Below are positions 1 through 7,651 of a stretch of DNA of 64,000 bases, piece after piece. Every line of letters begins with the position of its first letter. The first letter of the stretch is position 1. Under the pieces are notes generated by a model. The model saw only the letters and a program-made list of their open reading frames with translations, was not told the origin of the DNA and did no database searches. Location: assembly GCF_049056525.1 (NCBI RefSeq), contig NZ_JBHUPT010000018.1, positions 1 to 64,000 on the forward strand, read 5' to 3'. A program made the position numbers and the translations under genes. The DNA is from Leisingera coralii (GTDB lineage Bacteria; Pseudomonadota; Alphaproteobacteria; Rhodobacterales; Rhodobacteraceae).

Positions 1-2
1 GG

Positions 3-24
3 GCGCCGCGCCAATGCGCGGCGC
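3..24. repeat. GC-rich palindrome, intergenic
   Basis: A perfect 9-bp inverted repeat (GCGCCGCGC, 4-nt spacer CAAT, GCGCGGCGC) lies at the window edge, just 3' of the FG-GAP gene. The same core hairpin occurs inside the larger intergenic element at 40361-40383. It is either a copy of that dispersed element or a terminator hairpin; no T-tract is visible. Confidence 0.5.
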
Positions 25-33
25 AGGCAGCGC

Positions 34-864
34 TCAGCGGCAGGCCAAGGCGTCCTGCACGCCTGTTCCAGGGCGGAAGGGGCCGGTGTCCCGGGTGGAG
101 ATTTCGCCATCCTGCAGCCGGGACGCCATGATCCGGCGCCAGTCGCTGCTGACCGTCACCAGTTCCGGCCCCTGGCCGCAGTCGCGGATGCCGGAGGTGA
201 TGAAATCCTGGCCGATCCGGTGATTGGTCAGGCCGGGCGCGCTGGCAACCTCGGTGAGCTTGCCGTCCCTGAACCGCCAGATGCGGAGGATCCTGGCCAG
301 ATGCGGGCGGTCGATATAGGCGATCTCCACATGCCCGTCGCCGTCCAGGTCCGCGGCGCCGATGGGAGCAAGCCAGCGGTGGCTCTGGCCGATATGCGGG
401 GTTTCGGCAATCTTGCCCTCTGCGCCATACAAGGCCAGCGCGGCACCAAGATTCACATCGGTTTCGACCACCATCACTGCATTGGGGCGGCCATCGAGAG
501 TCAAATCCACCAGGCGCGGCTGCAGGTCTTCAAAGACGTGATCCCCGGGAAGTGCGGTCCTGAAGCCCCGAGCCTCCCCGTTCCGCCCGGAGAAACGCAG
601 AGACAGCCCGGACCATTCGATCTCATCCCCCAAAACCCCGTGTGCATAGCGGTTTGTCGGACCGGTGAATTCGGACGAGTAGATTTCATCCGCCAAACCT
701 GGCGGCCAATGGCCAATGCCGCCGGGGCCTGTTTGCGCTGCAGTCGGCCCGCAGACCAGTGCAAGCCCCCCCAGCAGCCCCAGGCACAGCGCTGCCCAAG
801 CGCGGCGGGCGGAACCGGGCCGGGCGCGCATCCGCAGACGCCGCGCCGCCGGCCCGGCAGCCAT
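34..864 (-). CDS. Secreted FG-GAP/VCBS-repeat protein
   Basis: A predicted exported protein of 276 aa. An arginine-rich N-terminus is followed by a hydrophobic signal segment at about residues 20-45, so it probably acts in the periplasm or outside the cell. The central region contains short propeller-like repeats, the clearest being DLDGDGHVEIAYID, a calcium-loop type FG-GAP/VCBS blade motif. No catalytic motif is visible. The start is the ATG at 864, which overlaps the ferredoxin stop as TGATG, so the two genes are translationally coupled. In Rhodobacteraceae such proteins are annotated only as FG-GAP or VCBS repeat proteins, and the function is unknown. A longer reading frame upstream is the ferredoxin gene in another frame. 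Confidence 0.75.
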   Translation of the reverse strand: MAAGPAARRLRMRARPGSARRAWAALCLGLLGGLALVCGPTAAQTGPGGIGHWPPGLADEIYSSEFTGPTNRYAHGVLGDEIEWSGLSLRFSGRNGEARGFRTALPGDHVFEDLQPRLVDLTLDGRPNAVMVVETDVNLGAALALYGAEGKIAETPHIGQSHRWLAPIGAADLDGDGHVEIAYIDRPHLARILRIWRFRDGKLTEVASAPGLTNHRIGQDFITSGIRDCGQGPELVTVSSDWRRIMASRLQDGEISTRDTGPFRPGTGVQDALACR

Positions 865-1187
865 CAGATCTGTTTTTCGGGCATATGCACCACCAGACCG
901 TCCAGATCGTCGGTCACCTTGATCTGGCAGGTCAGGCGCGAGCGGGCCGGATCGGGCTCGTAGGCGAAATCCAGCATGTCCTCTTCCATGTCGTCCTTGG
1001 CGGGCAGCTTCTCGACCCAGTCCGGCGCGATATACACATGGCAGGTCGAGCAGGCGCAGGCGCCGCCGCAATCGGCCTCGATGCCCGGAATATTGTTGTC
1101 GCGCGCGCCTTCCATCACGGTCAGCCCGCTGGCGACATCCACAACATGGCTGGTGCCGTTGTGCTCGATGTAAGTGATCTTTGCCAT
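864..1187 (-). CDS. [2Fe-2S] ferredoxin, FdVI type
   Basis: A soluble electron carrier of 107 aa, the usual length for adrenodoxin/FdVI-type ferredoxins. The cluster ligands are visible as C-x5-C-x2-C (CGGACACSTC) in the middle of the protein plus a fourth cysteine in the LTCQI segment near the C-terminus. It begins MAKITYIEHNG, with a purine-rich Shine-Dalgarno sequence (AGAGAG) about 8 nt upstream; a longer in-frame extension lacks conservation and was rejected. FdVI-type ferredoxins donate electrons to P450s or serve Fe-S cluster assembly; which applies here cannot be told. The gene is coupled to the downstream FG-GAP protein and diverges from the SOS box at 1301. Confidence 0.93.
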   Translation of the reverse strand: MAKITYIEHNGTSHVVDVASGLTVMEGARDNNIPGIEADCGGACACSTCHVYIAPDWVEKLPAKDDMEEDMLDFAYEPDPARSRLTCQIKVTDDLDGLVVHMPEKQI

Positions 1188-1300
1188 TGTCAGCTCTCTT
1201 CCCTTTTCCGGTACTTGGACGACTGTGTAGCCAAGCCCCTGCGCCGGTGCCAGCCCCAATTGCGACCCCGGGCTGCCGCTGCTGGACTTTCCAGGCAGAT

Positions 1301-1315
1301 GTTCTATATTTGTTC
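1301..1315 (+). promoter_or_regulatory. LexA (SOS) box
   Basis: GTTC-TATATTT-GTTC is a perfect match to the alphaproteobacterial LexA operator GTTC-N7-GTTC. It lies 38 nt before the ATG of the DnaE2 C-terminal fragment. In alphaproteobacteria this box typically controls the imuA-imuB-dnaE2 mutagenesis cassette, recA and lexA. Confidence 0.85.
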
Positions 1316-1353
1316 ACTCCGGAAATTTCTCAACCGCGGAGCCTGTTTGCCTC

Positions 1354-1803
1354 ATGCCAGCCCCCTCTGCAGCCGCCTCAGCCCCGCCCGCCGCCGCACC
1401 GCCCCCCGCAGCGGCCGGCCGTGCCCGGCCCTGGCCGCGCCCGCCGCATTGCCTGCCTGCCGCCCGGCTGCAGGAGCCGCCGGAAAACGCCCGCGTCACC
1501 GTCGCCGGGCTGGTGATCCTGCGCCAGCGCCCCGGCACCGCCAAGGGGGTGATCTTCGTCACGCTCGAGGACGAAACCGGCGTCGTCAACGTGATCGTCT
1601 GGCGCAAGATCTACGAGGCCTTCCGCCGCGCGGTGATCTCCGGGCGGCTGTTGCGCGTCACCGGGCGGCTGCAGCGGGCGCATTCGGTCACCCATGTGAT
1701 TGCCGAGACGGTCGAGGATATCTCCCCCATGCTCGACCTCCTGCTGGCGGACCAGGGCCGCCAGGACGATCCGGCCTTTGCGCAAGGGCCGGAACTGGGC
1801 TAG
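1354..1803 (+). pseudogene. Orphan C-terminal fragment of error-prone polymerase DnaE2
   Basis: An open frame of 149 aa. From about residue 46 (ARVTVAGLVILRQRPGTAKG) to about residue 128 it reads as the C-terminal OB-fold domain of DnaE2/ImuC, including the family motif FVTLEDETGVVNVIVW. Complete DnaE2 is about 1,000-1,100 aa, so the PHP, palm, fingers and tau-binding parts are missing. The first 45 residues are an Ala/Pro-rich stretch without recognisable DnaE2 sequence. imuA and imuB are not present upstream, yet a perfect SOS box is retained 38 nt before the ATG. The simplest reading is an internal deletion joining the cassette promoter to the dnaE2 tail. The remaining frame is intact, so a short OB-fold protein could still be made under SOS control. 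Confidence 0.75.
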
Positions 1804-1877
1804 GCTGCCGCCAAAGCAAAAGCGCCCGGCACGGACAGGGGCGCCGACCTGAGGCACGCTGACAAAGGCATCCGGGC

Positions 1878-2417
1878 ATGACGCCACCCCTCCACACACC
1901 CTGCAGGCGCCTTGCGCCCGCGCTGCTGCTGGCCGCCCTGGCGGCGCTGACCGCCTGTGTCCAGCCGCAGCCAGGCAGCCCCGGCAGCAATGTCTCCCGC
2001 GACGGCCGCTACGCGCCGCCCGGCGCGCCGCCGGACAGCTGCTGGAGCAAGCACACCTCTCCCGCGGTGATCGAAACCGTCACCAGCCAGGTGCTGGCGG
2101 AACCGGCACAGCTGGACAGCAGCGGCCAGGTCATCCGCCCCGCCATCTTCCGCACCGAAACCAGCCAGCAGATCGTGATACCGCGGCAGGAGCGCTGGTT
2201 CGAGATCCCCTGCCCCGCCACGATGACCCCGGATTTCATCCGCACTGTGCAGCGGGCGCTGGCGGCCCGCAGGCTCTACCGCGGCCCCATTCACGGCCAG
2301 ATGGACATGGCCACCCGAAAGGCCGTGCAGCGCTACCAGGCGCCGCTGGGGCTGGACAGCGGCACCTTGTCGCTCACCTCCGCCCGCAAGCTGGGGCTGG
2401 TGGCAGTGGCTGGCTGA
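1878..2417 (+). CDS. Lipoprotein with peptidoglycan-binding domain
   Basis: A 179-aa predicted lipoprotein. The N-terminal hydrophobic stretch ends in a lipobox (LTAC, Cys about residue 27). The C-terminal third (TPDFIRTVQRALAARRLYRG to the end) resembles a PG_binding_1 domain, with the usual pattern of a small helical bundle and the ATRKAVQRYQ motif. The middle region contains a Cys-containing segment (DSCW) and no enzyme motif. It probably anchors at the envelope and contacts murein. It is transcribed alone, 74 nt after the DnaE2 fragment and 88 nt before the Crp/Fnr-family gene. The precise role is not known. Confidence 0.75.
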   Translation: MTPPLHTPCRRLAPALLLAALAALTACVQPQPGSPGSNVSRDGRYAPPGAPPDSCWSKHTSPAVIETVTSQVLAEPAQLDSSGQVIRPAIFRTETSQQIVIPRQERWFEIPCPATMTPDFIRTVQRALAARRLYRGPIHGQMDMATRKAVQRYQAPLGLDSGTLSLTSARKLGLVAVAG

Positions 2418-2505
2418 ACCAGCCGGTTCAGTTCCCCGGTTCCCCGGCAGCAAACCCTCTGCTAAGGTCCGCCGGACTGGGCTCCAGACGCAAAGAGATT
2501 TGGCC

Positions 2506-3174
2506 ATGCTGAAAACCCGCCTGCCCGATACCGGCTTCCTTTCCGGCGCCTCAGGCCCGCTGCGCCGGATGCTGGAAAGCCAGGCCACCGAGGTGCGCCT
2601 GCGCCAGGGCGAAGTTCTGTTCGAGCAGGGTGACCCGGGCGATGCGCTTTATGCCCTTGCCGAGGGCGCGCTGGAGTTCTCGGTGCTCTCCGCCTCGGGC
2701 CGCAAGCTGTCGCTCGACATGATGCGCCCCGGCGCGGTGTTCGGCGAGATCACCCTGTTCGACCCGGGCGAGCGCACCGCCACCGCCATCGCCGCCGAGC
2801 CCAGCCGGGTGCTGCGCCTGCGCAGCGGCGACGTGCTGGAGCAGATCCGCCAGCACCCCGACCTGGCCGCCGACCTGCTGCGGCTGGCCGGGCAGCGGAT
2901 GCGCTGGATGAACACCCAGCTGAACGAGCAGGTGTTCCTGCCGATGCCGGTGCGGCTGGCGCGCAAGCTTCTGTATCTGGCGCCCGAGGGCAGCGACGGG
3001 CGGGTGGCCCTGTCCCAGGCCGAGCTGGCGGAATTTGTCGGCGCCACCCGCGAGGCGGTCTCCAAGACGCTGGCCGCCTGGAAGCGCAGCGGCCTGGTCG
3101 GCATCAGCCGCGGCGGCGTGCAGATCCTCGACCGCGCTGAGCTGGCAGTCCTGGCGGAGCCGGATTCCATCTGA
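2506..3174 (+). CDS. Crp/Fnr-family transcriptional regulator
   Basis: A 222-aa DNA-binding regulator. Residues about 20-125 form a cyclic-nucleotide-binding-type beta-roll (FEQGDPGDALYALAEGALEF, GAVFGEITLFDPGERTATA). Residues about 145-220 form a winged helix-turn-helix of the Crp type (LSQAELAEFVGATREAVSKT). No cysteine cluster of the FNR type is present, so it is not an oxygen-sensing FNR. The GERTATAIA segment is like the cAMP-contact segment of Crp relatives, so a small-molecule ligand is plausible. The ATG at 2506 is preferred over a TTG six bases upstream because AAAGAG lies 9 nt before it. Targets cannot be inferred. Confidence 0.88.
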   Translation: MLKTRLPDTGFLSGASGPLRRMLESQATEVRLRQGEVLFEQGDPGDALYALAEGALEFSVLSASGRKLSLDMMRPGAVFGEITLFDPGERTATAIAAEPSRVLRLRSGDVLEQIRQHPDLAADLLRLAGQRMRWMNTQLNEQVFLPMPVRLARKLLYLAPEGSDGRVALSQAELAEFVGATREAVSKTLAAWKRSGLVGISRGGVQILDRAELAVLAEPDSI

Positions 3175-3413
3175 CCTTGAAATTTTCTCACTGCTGTGGC
3201 GGGAAATACCACGCTCTGTAATCCGGGTTACAGAAACCTTGGCGCTGCCGCACCATAACCGCTTCATAGTCAGCCATTATCCGTTCCATCCCAATGGCTG
3301 CCTGTCCAACAAGAGCCATGTGCCCGCCAGCACATGGCTCTTCCCTTGTTTGGCGGCCTCGAAATGCCCGGGCGGCCGAGCAGGAGACGCACCACCACCG
3401 AATTTGGAGGGCA

Positions 3414-3483
3414 CCGGAATTCTGCGAGAATTCCGGCCCGGAAAAGACGTGTTTTCCGAGCCGTTTCCCGCGCCGGGAAACGG
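3414..3483. repeat. Triple-hairpin intergenic element, copy A
   Basis: There are three consecutive inverted repeats. 3414-3436 has 9-bp arms CCGGAATTC/GAATTCCGG around loop TGCGA. 3439-3458 has 7-bp arms CGGAAAA/TTTTCCG. 3461-3483 has 10-bp arms CCGTTTCCCG/CGGGAAACGG around loop CGC. The same loops (TGCGA and CGC) with different arm sequences recur at 9228-9335, so this is a structurally conserved dispersed element rather than a simple terminator. Confidence 0.7.
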
Positions 3484-3544
3484 TTCCCCGCCAGCCACTC
3501 AGCCAAGGGTCTCTTCCGGGTATCAAGGGGACGGCAGAAACGAA

Positions 3545-3573
3545 GCAAGGCCGGGCAACAGCCCCGGCCTTGC
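3545..3573 (-). terminator. Probable terminator of degP
   Basis: A perfect 11-bp stem (GCAAGGCCGGG / CCCGGCCTTGC) with a 7-nt loop, 31 nt after the degP stop on the minus strand. It is followed by a moderately T-rich stretch (TTCGTTTC). Confidence 0.6.
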
Positions 3574-3603
3574 CTGTTTGCTCCGCGGATTGGATCCGCC
3601 GGT

Positions 3604-5109
3604 TTAGTCCGCCAGGTTCAGCGCCACAAAGCGCGGCTCGCCGCCGCGGCGCACCAGCAGCAGCAGCGACTTGCGGCCCGCTTCCCTGGCTTCCTCGACC
3701 CGGGCTTCCAGCTCGCTGATCGAGCCAACCTTCTGCTGGCCCGCCTCGGTGATCACGTCACCGGCGCGCAGGCCCTTTTCCCAGGCCTCGGAGGTCTCGT
3801 CCACCGACAGGATCGCCAGCCCCTCGACATTTTCACCCACGTTCAGCTCGCCGCGCAGCTGGTCGGTCAGAACGCCAACCGACAGCCCCAGCAGCTCCTT
3901 CTCGGAGACATCCGGCTTGCTGCCGCCGCTCTCCGGGGTGGAGGAGCCGCGCTCCGCATCCTCGCGGCGGCCCAGGGTCACCCGCAGGGTTTCGGTCTTG
4001 CCTTCGCGGTAGACCACCACCCGCACGGTCTTGCCGACCTCGGCGTTGCCGACCTGGCGCACCAGGCCGCGGGTGTCGCGCACATCAACGCCGTCAAAGC
4101 TGACGATCACATCACCGGCCAGCACCCCTGCATCCTTTGCCGGGCCGTCCGGCACGTCGGTCACCAGCGCGCCGCGCGCCTTGTCCAGCCCGATCGCCTC
4201 GGCCAGATCGGCATCCACATCCTGGATCTTCACGCCCAGCCAGCCGCGGCGGGTCTCGCCGAATTCCTTCAGCTGGTCGACCACCTTGACCACCACATTG
4301 GACGCCATCGAGAAGCCGATGCCGATGGAGCCGCCAGTGGGCGACAGGATCGCGGTGTTCACGCCGACCACGTCGCCATCCATGTTGAACAGCGGCCCGC
4401 CGGAGTTGCCCCGGTTGATCGCCGCATCGGTCTGGATGTAGTCGTCGTAGGATCCCGAAAGCTCGCGGTTGCGGGCCGACACGATCCCCGCGGACAGCGA
4501 GAAGCCCTGCCCCAGCGGGTTGCCCATCGCCACCACCCAGTCGCCGACACGGGCGGTGTCGCTGTCGCCGAACTTGACGTATTTCAGCGGCATCGGCGCC
4601 TGCACCTTCAAGAGCGCGATATCGGTGTTGGGATCGGTGCCGATCACCTTGGCCGGCAGCAGGTCCTTGGGCTGGCCCTCACCCGGGTAGAACTCGATCT
4701 CGATCTCGTCGGCGCCATCGATCACGTGGTTGTTGGTGACGATGTAGCCATCCTCGGAGATCACAAAGCCGGAGCCCAGCGCCGAGGAGCGGCGCGGCCG
4801 GTTGCCATTGCCATTGCGGTCCTGGAATTCCCGGAAGAAATCCTCGAACGGCGAGCCTTCCGGCACGATGCCCTGCGGCCCGGTGCGCCCTTCCACCACG
4901 GTGGTGGTGGTGATGTTGACCACCGACGGGCTCACCCGCTCGGCCAGCGGCGCCAGGCTCTCGGGCCGGGCCATCGCGGTCACCGCCTGCATCAGCAGAA
5001 CCGCCATGCTCAGCACCGCAAGCCAGACCATGCGCATCATCGCGCCCCTGCCGCTTGCCTGGCCGGAAATTGCAATTGCCTGTGGCTGCACGGAACTACT
5101 CCTTGTCAT
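3604..5109 (-). CDS. degP: Periplasmic serine protease DegP/HtrA family (Do)
   Basis: A periplasmic protease-chaperone of about 501 aa. A signal peptide (VWLAVLSMAVLLMQAVTAMA) precedes the trypsin-like domain. The catalytic triad is visible: His in VTNNHVID, Asp in NTDIALLKV, and Ser in RGNSGGPLF. Two PDZ domains follow (GWLGVKIQDV around residue 290 and GLSVGVLTD around residue 410). The ATG at 5109 has GGAGGAG upstream, though a start at 5040, directly before the signal peptide, is equally plausible. It degrades or refolds damaged envelope proteins. It lies downstream of hflK-hflC-DUF2065 on the same strand, an arrangement common in alphaproteobacteria, which suggests a shared membrane quality-control role. 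Confidence 0.95.
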   Translation of the reverse strand: MTRSSSVQPQAIAISGQASGRGAMMRMVWLAVLSMAVLLMQAVTAMARPESLAPLAERVSPSVVNITTTTVVEGRTGPQGIVPEGSPFEDFFREFQDRNGNGNRPRRSSALGSGFVISEDGYIVTNNHVIDGADEIEIEFYPGEGQPKDLLPAKVIGTDPNTDIALLKVQAPMPLKYVKFGDSDTARVGDWVVAMGNPLGQGFSLSAGIVSARNRELSGSYDDYIQTDAAINRGNSGGPLFNMDGDVVGVNTAILSPTGGSIGIGFSMASNVVVKVVDQLKEFGETRRGWLGVKIQDVDADLAEAIGLDKARGALVTDVPDGPAKDAGVLAGDVIVSFDGVDVRDTRGLVRQVGNAEVGKTVRVVVYREGKTETLRVTLGRREDAERGSSTPESGGSKPDVSEKELLGLSVGVLTDQLRGELNVGENVEGLAILSVDETSEAWEKGLRAGDVITEAGQQKVGSISELEARVEEAREAGRKSLLLLVRRGGEPRFVALNLAD

Positions 5110-5347
5110 GTTTAATTTTTCTCCTCCCCCGGCCCGGCGCAAACGCCAGGCATGACCGGGGAAGTCTTATGGACCCAATGTAGGAACTTCCGCCCGGCCC
5201 GCAACAAATGTTGCAAGGAATAAAGCCGCCGTGACCCGGTTTTCCGGCCGCAGCCGCGGGCGCGTGCCCTGCTGGCGCCATCCTAGCAGGGAAAGATTAC
5301 CTTTTCGCTGAAATTCTGCGTGTGCCGCAGCGCGCCGCAAAGGCCTG

Positions 5348-5542
5348 TCAGAAGCCGAGCAGGAAAGCCAGCCAGACCAGGATCAGCCCCAGCGCCAGCG
5401 CCGCCAGCCCGGCATTGCGGCGCTGCTCCTCGCTCAGCATCCGCAGCATTTCCAGCAGACGCTCCACAAGCGAAGGGGCCAGTGCGTACACCAGCCCCTC
5501 TGCAATCAGCACCAGCCCGAGGGCCAGGAGGACGAACCCCAT
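5348..5542 (-). CDS. DUF2065 family membrane protein (YjeT-like)
   Basis: A 64-aa protein with two predicted transmembrane helices (residues about 2-22 and 45-62) separated by a short polar loop with RRNAGL. Length, topology and the G-L-x-L-x-x-E-G-L-x-Y pattern match the DUF2065/YjeT family, which is often found next to hflKC. Its start overlaps the hflC stop (TAATG), so it is the third gene of the hflK-hflC unit. The molecular function is unknown. Confidence 0.85.
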   Translation of the reverse strand: MGFVLLALGLVLIAEGLVYALAPSLVERLLEMLRMLSEEQRRNAGLAALALGLILVWLAFLLGF

Positions 5543-6423
5543 TACTGCGTCGCCGTCTTGCCGCCCGAGGATTTCAGGTAGTCGAAAAACTCGTTGTCGG
5601 GCGACAGCACCAGCGAGGAGTTCCCCGCCAAGAGCGAATTCGCATAGGCGTTCAGCGAGCGGTAGAATTCAAAGAATTCCGCATCCCGGCCATAGGCCTC
5701 GGCAAAGATCGCGTTGCGCTCGGCGTCCGCCTCACCGCGGATCACCTCGGCCTCGCGCTCCGCCTCGGAGACCAGTTCGACCTCGGTCCGGTCGGCCTGG
5801 GCGCGCACCCGCTGCGCCGCCTCTTCACCGCGGGCGATCTCGTCCGCCGCTTCCCGCTCGCGCTCGGCGCGCATCCGGGCAAAGGTGGCTTCCAGGTTGG
5901 CCTGCGGCAGGTCGGTGCGCTTCAGCCGCACGTCAATCACCTCAAGACCCAGCGCCCGGGCCTGGGCAATCGCGCCATTGCGGATCCGCAGCATCAGCGC
6001 GGCCCGGTCCGACGACAGGATGTCGTTGGAGCTGACGGAGCCCAGCACCTCACGGGTCTGCGCCCGCATGATCTTGTCCAGGCGCGATTCCGCGGCACCG
6101 ATACCGCCGGCACCCACCGCCTGGCGGAAGGTATCCACATTGGCGATCCGGTAGCGCGAGAACGCATCCACGATCAGGCGGCGGTCATCCAGCGGGGTGA
6201 CCTCCAGCGGACCGACTTCCAGGCTCAGAATGCGGTCGTCGTACCGCACCACGTTGTCGATCACCGGCACCTTGAACGCCAGGCCCGGGGTTTCCTTGAT
6301 GTCGACAACCCGGCCAAAGCGCAGCACCAGCGCCTTTTCACGCTCGTCCACGATGAAGATCGCCGACAGCACTGCAATTGCCGCAACCACCAGGACCGGC
6401 AGAAGAAGAGTCGATTTCCGCAT
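5542..6423 (-). CDS. hflC: FtsH protease modulator HflC
   Basis: A 293-aa SPFH/prohibitin-domain protein anchored by one N-terminal membrane helix (residues about 5-23, LLLPVLVVAAIAVLSAIFIV) with the bulk of the protein in the periplasm. The SPFH core (EREKALVLRFGRVV) is followed by a long charged helical region rich in Glu, Arg and Ala (about residues 190-250), expected to build the cage wall with HflK around FtsH. The C-terminal part contains NSLLAGNSSLVLSPDNEFF, typical of HflC. The ATG overlaps the hflK stop (TGATG), so the two subunits are coupled, as expected for a stoichiometric complex. Confidence 0.96.
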   Translation of the reverse strand: MRKSTLLLPVLVVAAIAVLSAIFIVDEREKALVLRFGRVVDIKETPGLAFKVPVIDNVVRYDDRILSLEVGPLEVTPLDDRRLIVDAFSRYRIANVDTFRQAVGAGGIGAAESRLDKIMRAQTREVLGSVSSNDILSSDRAALMLRIRNGAIAQARALGLEVIDVRLKRTDLPQANLEATFARMRAEREREAADEIARGEEAAQRVRAQADRTEVELVSEAEREAEVIRGEADAERNAIFAEAYGRDAEFFEFYRSLNAYANSLLAGNSSLVLSPDNEFFDYLKSSGGKTATQ

Positions 6424-7571
6424 CAGTTGCCCTCCTGCGGCTTGCGCAGCTCATTGAGCGGCAGGTACGGCACCACGCCTTGCCCTTGGCCGCCTCCGGT
6501 TTCATCCAGAATGATCTTATCCACGCGGCCCAGTACTTCTTCCATGGTTTCCAGGTACAGGCGCTTGCGGGTCACTTCCGGAGCTTTCTGGTACTCCGCC
6601 AGAACCGCGCTGAAGCGGCTGGCCTCACCCTGGGCCTCGTTCACCACCTGGGCGCGGTAGGCTTCGGCCTCTTCCAGCGTCTGCGCCGCCTGGCCGCGGG
6701 CGCCCGCCAGCTTGCGGTTGGCATAGGCGTCGGCCTGCTTCTCAAGCCGGTCACGCTCCTGCCCGGCCGATTGCACTTCGCGGAAGGCGTCTTTCACCGG
6801 CTCCGGCGGGTCGGCGCCGTCAAAGTTCACCCGGATGATGTTCACACCGCTGTCATAGCTGTCCAGGGTCGCCTGGATCAGCTCTTCCAGCCGGGCGGTA
6901 ATGGCGCCGCGGTCGCGGTTCAGGATCGGTGCCAGCTCGGACTGGGCGATGATCTCGCGCATCGCCGATTCCGACACCGCGTTGATGGTCGAGCGCGGGT
7001 CGCGCAGGTTGAACAGGAACTGGGCCGGATCGGAGATGTTCCAGACCACCTGGAAATCGACGTCGATGATGTTCTCGTCACCGGTCAGCATCAGGCCCGC
7101 ATCCGAGCCGCGCCCGCCGGCGCCGATGTTCTCGGTCTGCTCGACCCGCACCGGGATCACCTCATAGGTGACCAGCGGCCAGGGGGCAAAGTTCAGGCCC
7201 GGCTGGCCGGTGTCCGAATACTCGCCCAGGAACAGCTCCACCGACTGCTCTTCCGGCTTCACGGTGTAGATGCTGGCAAAGCCCCACAGGACCACTGCGG
7301 CAACAGCCGCCAGGCCCATCGTGCCCTTGGTGAACAGCGGCGCACCGCCGCCCGGGCCGCCGCGTCCGCCGCGGCCGCCGCCAGCGCCGCCGCGCCCGCC
7401 CATCAGCACGCGCAGCTGCTCCTGGCCTTTCTTCACCAGCTCATCGATTTCGGGGATCTGGGGTTCGTCCGGCTTGCGGCCGCCGCCGCCATTGCCGTTG
7501 TTGCCCCGCTTGCCTCCTCCGCCGCCGGAGGAGCCGCCGCCCCCCCATGGGCCACCGCTATTGCCCGCCAT
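6423..7571 (-). CDS. hflK: FtsH protease modulator HflK
   Basis: A 382-aa partner of HflC. The N-terminus is a long Gly/Asn-rich cytoplasmic tail (residues 1-35, GGGGSSGGGGG and similar). A second Gly/Arg stretch precedes a single membrane helix (about residues 95-115, GLAAVAAVVLWGFASIYTV), and the SPFH domain starts at KPEEQSVELFLG. The helical segment AQTLEEAEAYRAQVVNEAQG is characteristic of HflK. The start ATG at 7571 is supported by AGGAGTG upstream; a longer reading frame without a ribosome site was rejected. It modulates FtsH-dependent degradation of membrane proteins. It heads the hflK-hflC-DUF2065 unit, 80 nt after gor. Confidence 0.96.
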   Translation of the reverse strand: MAGNSGGPWGGGGSSGGGGGKRGNNGNGGGGRKPDEPQIPEIDELVKKGQEQLRVLMGGRGGAGGGRGGRGGPGGGAPLFTKGTMGLAAVAAVVLWGFASIYTVKPEEQSVELFLGEYSDTGQPGLNFAPWPLVTYEVIPVRVEQTENIGAGGRGSDAGLMLTGDENIIDVDFQVVWNISDPAQFLFNLRDPRSTINAVSESAMREIIAQSELAPILNRDRGAITARLEELIQATLDSYDSGVNIIRVNFDGADPPEPVKDAFREVQSAGQERDRLEKQADAYANRKLAGARGQAAQTLEEAEAYRAQVVNEAQGEASRFSAVLAEYQKAPEVTRKRLYLETMEEVLGRVDKIILDETGGGQGQGVVPYLPLNELRKPQEGN

Positions 7572-7651
7572 TTCACTCCTATCCGTTTGCTGCCGCCCAT
7601 GATCATTCATTACAGGCGGCATGTGTTGTCAGTTATTGCCGGTGCAGCGTC

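Larger units (their letters stand above)
3175..3603. other. Convergent intergenic region with three hairpins
   Basis: There is no credible gene between the Crp/Fnr-family gene and degP. The region holds three consecutive hairpins (3414-3483) and a terminator hairpin for degP (3545-3573), listed separately. The remaining sequence shows nothing I can name. Confidence 0.6.

Noticed and set aside
1354..1803. A complete small OB-fold gene rather than a remnant
   Set aside because: It was considered because the frame is intact, but the match is specific to the DnaE2 C-terminus and the SOS box fits a lost cassette; it is kept as a remnant that may still be expressed.
3334..5115. A 593-codon plus-strand frame opposite degP
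   Set aside because: It is a shadow of degP, caused by high GC; its sequence is Arg/His/Gln-rich and has no domain, whereas degP shows a full protease and PDZ layout.
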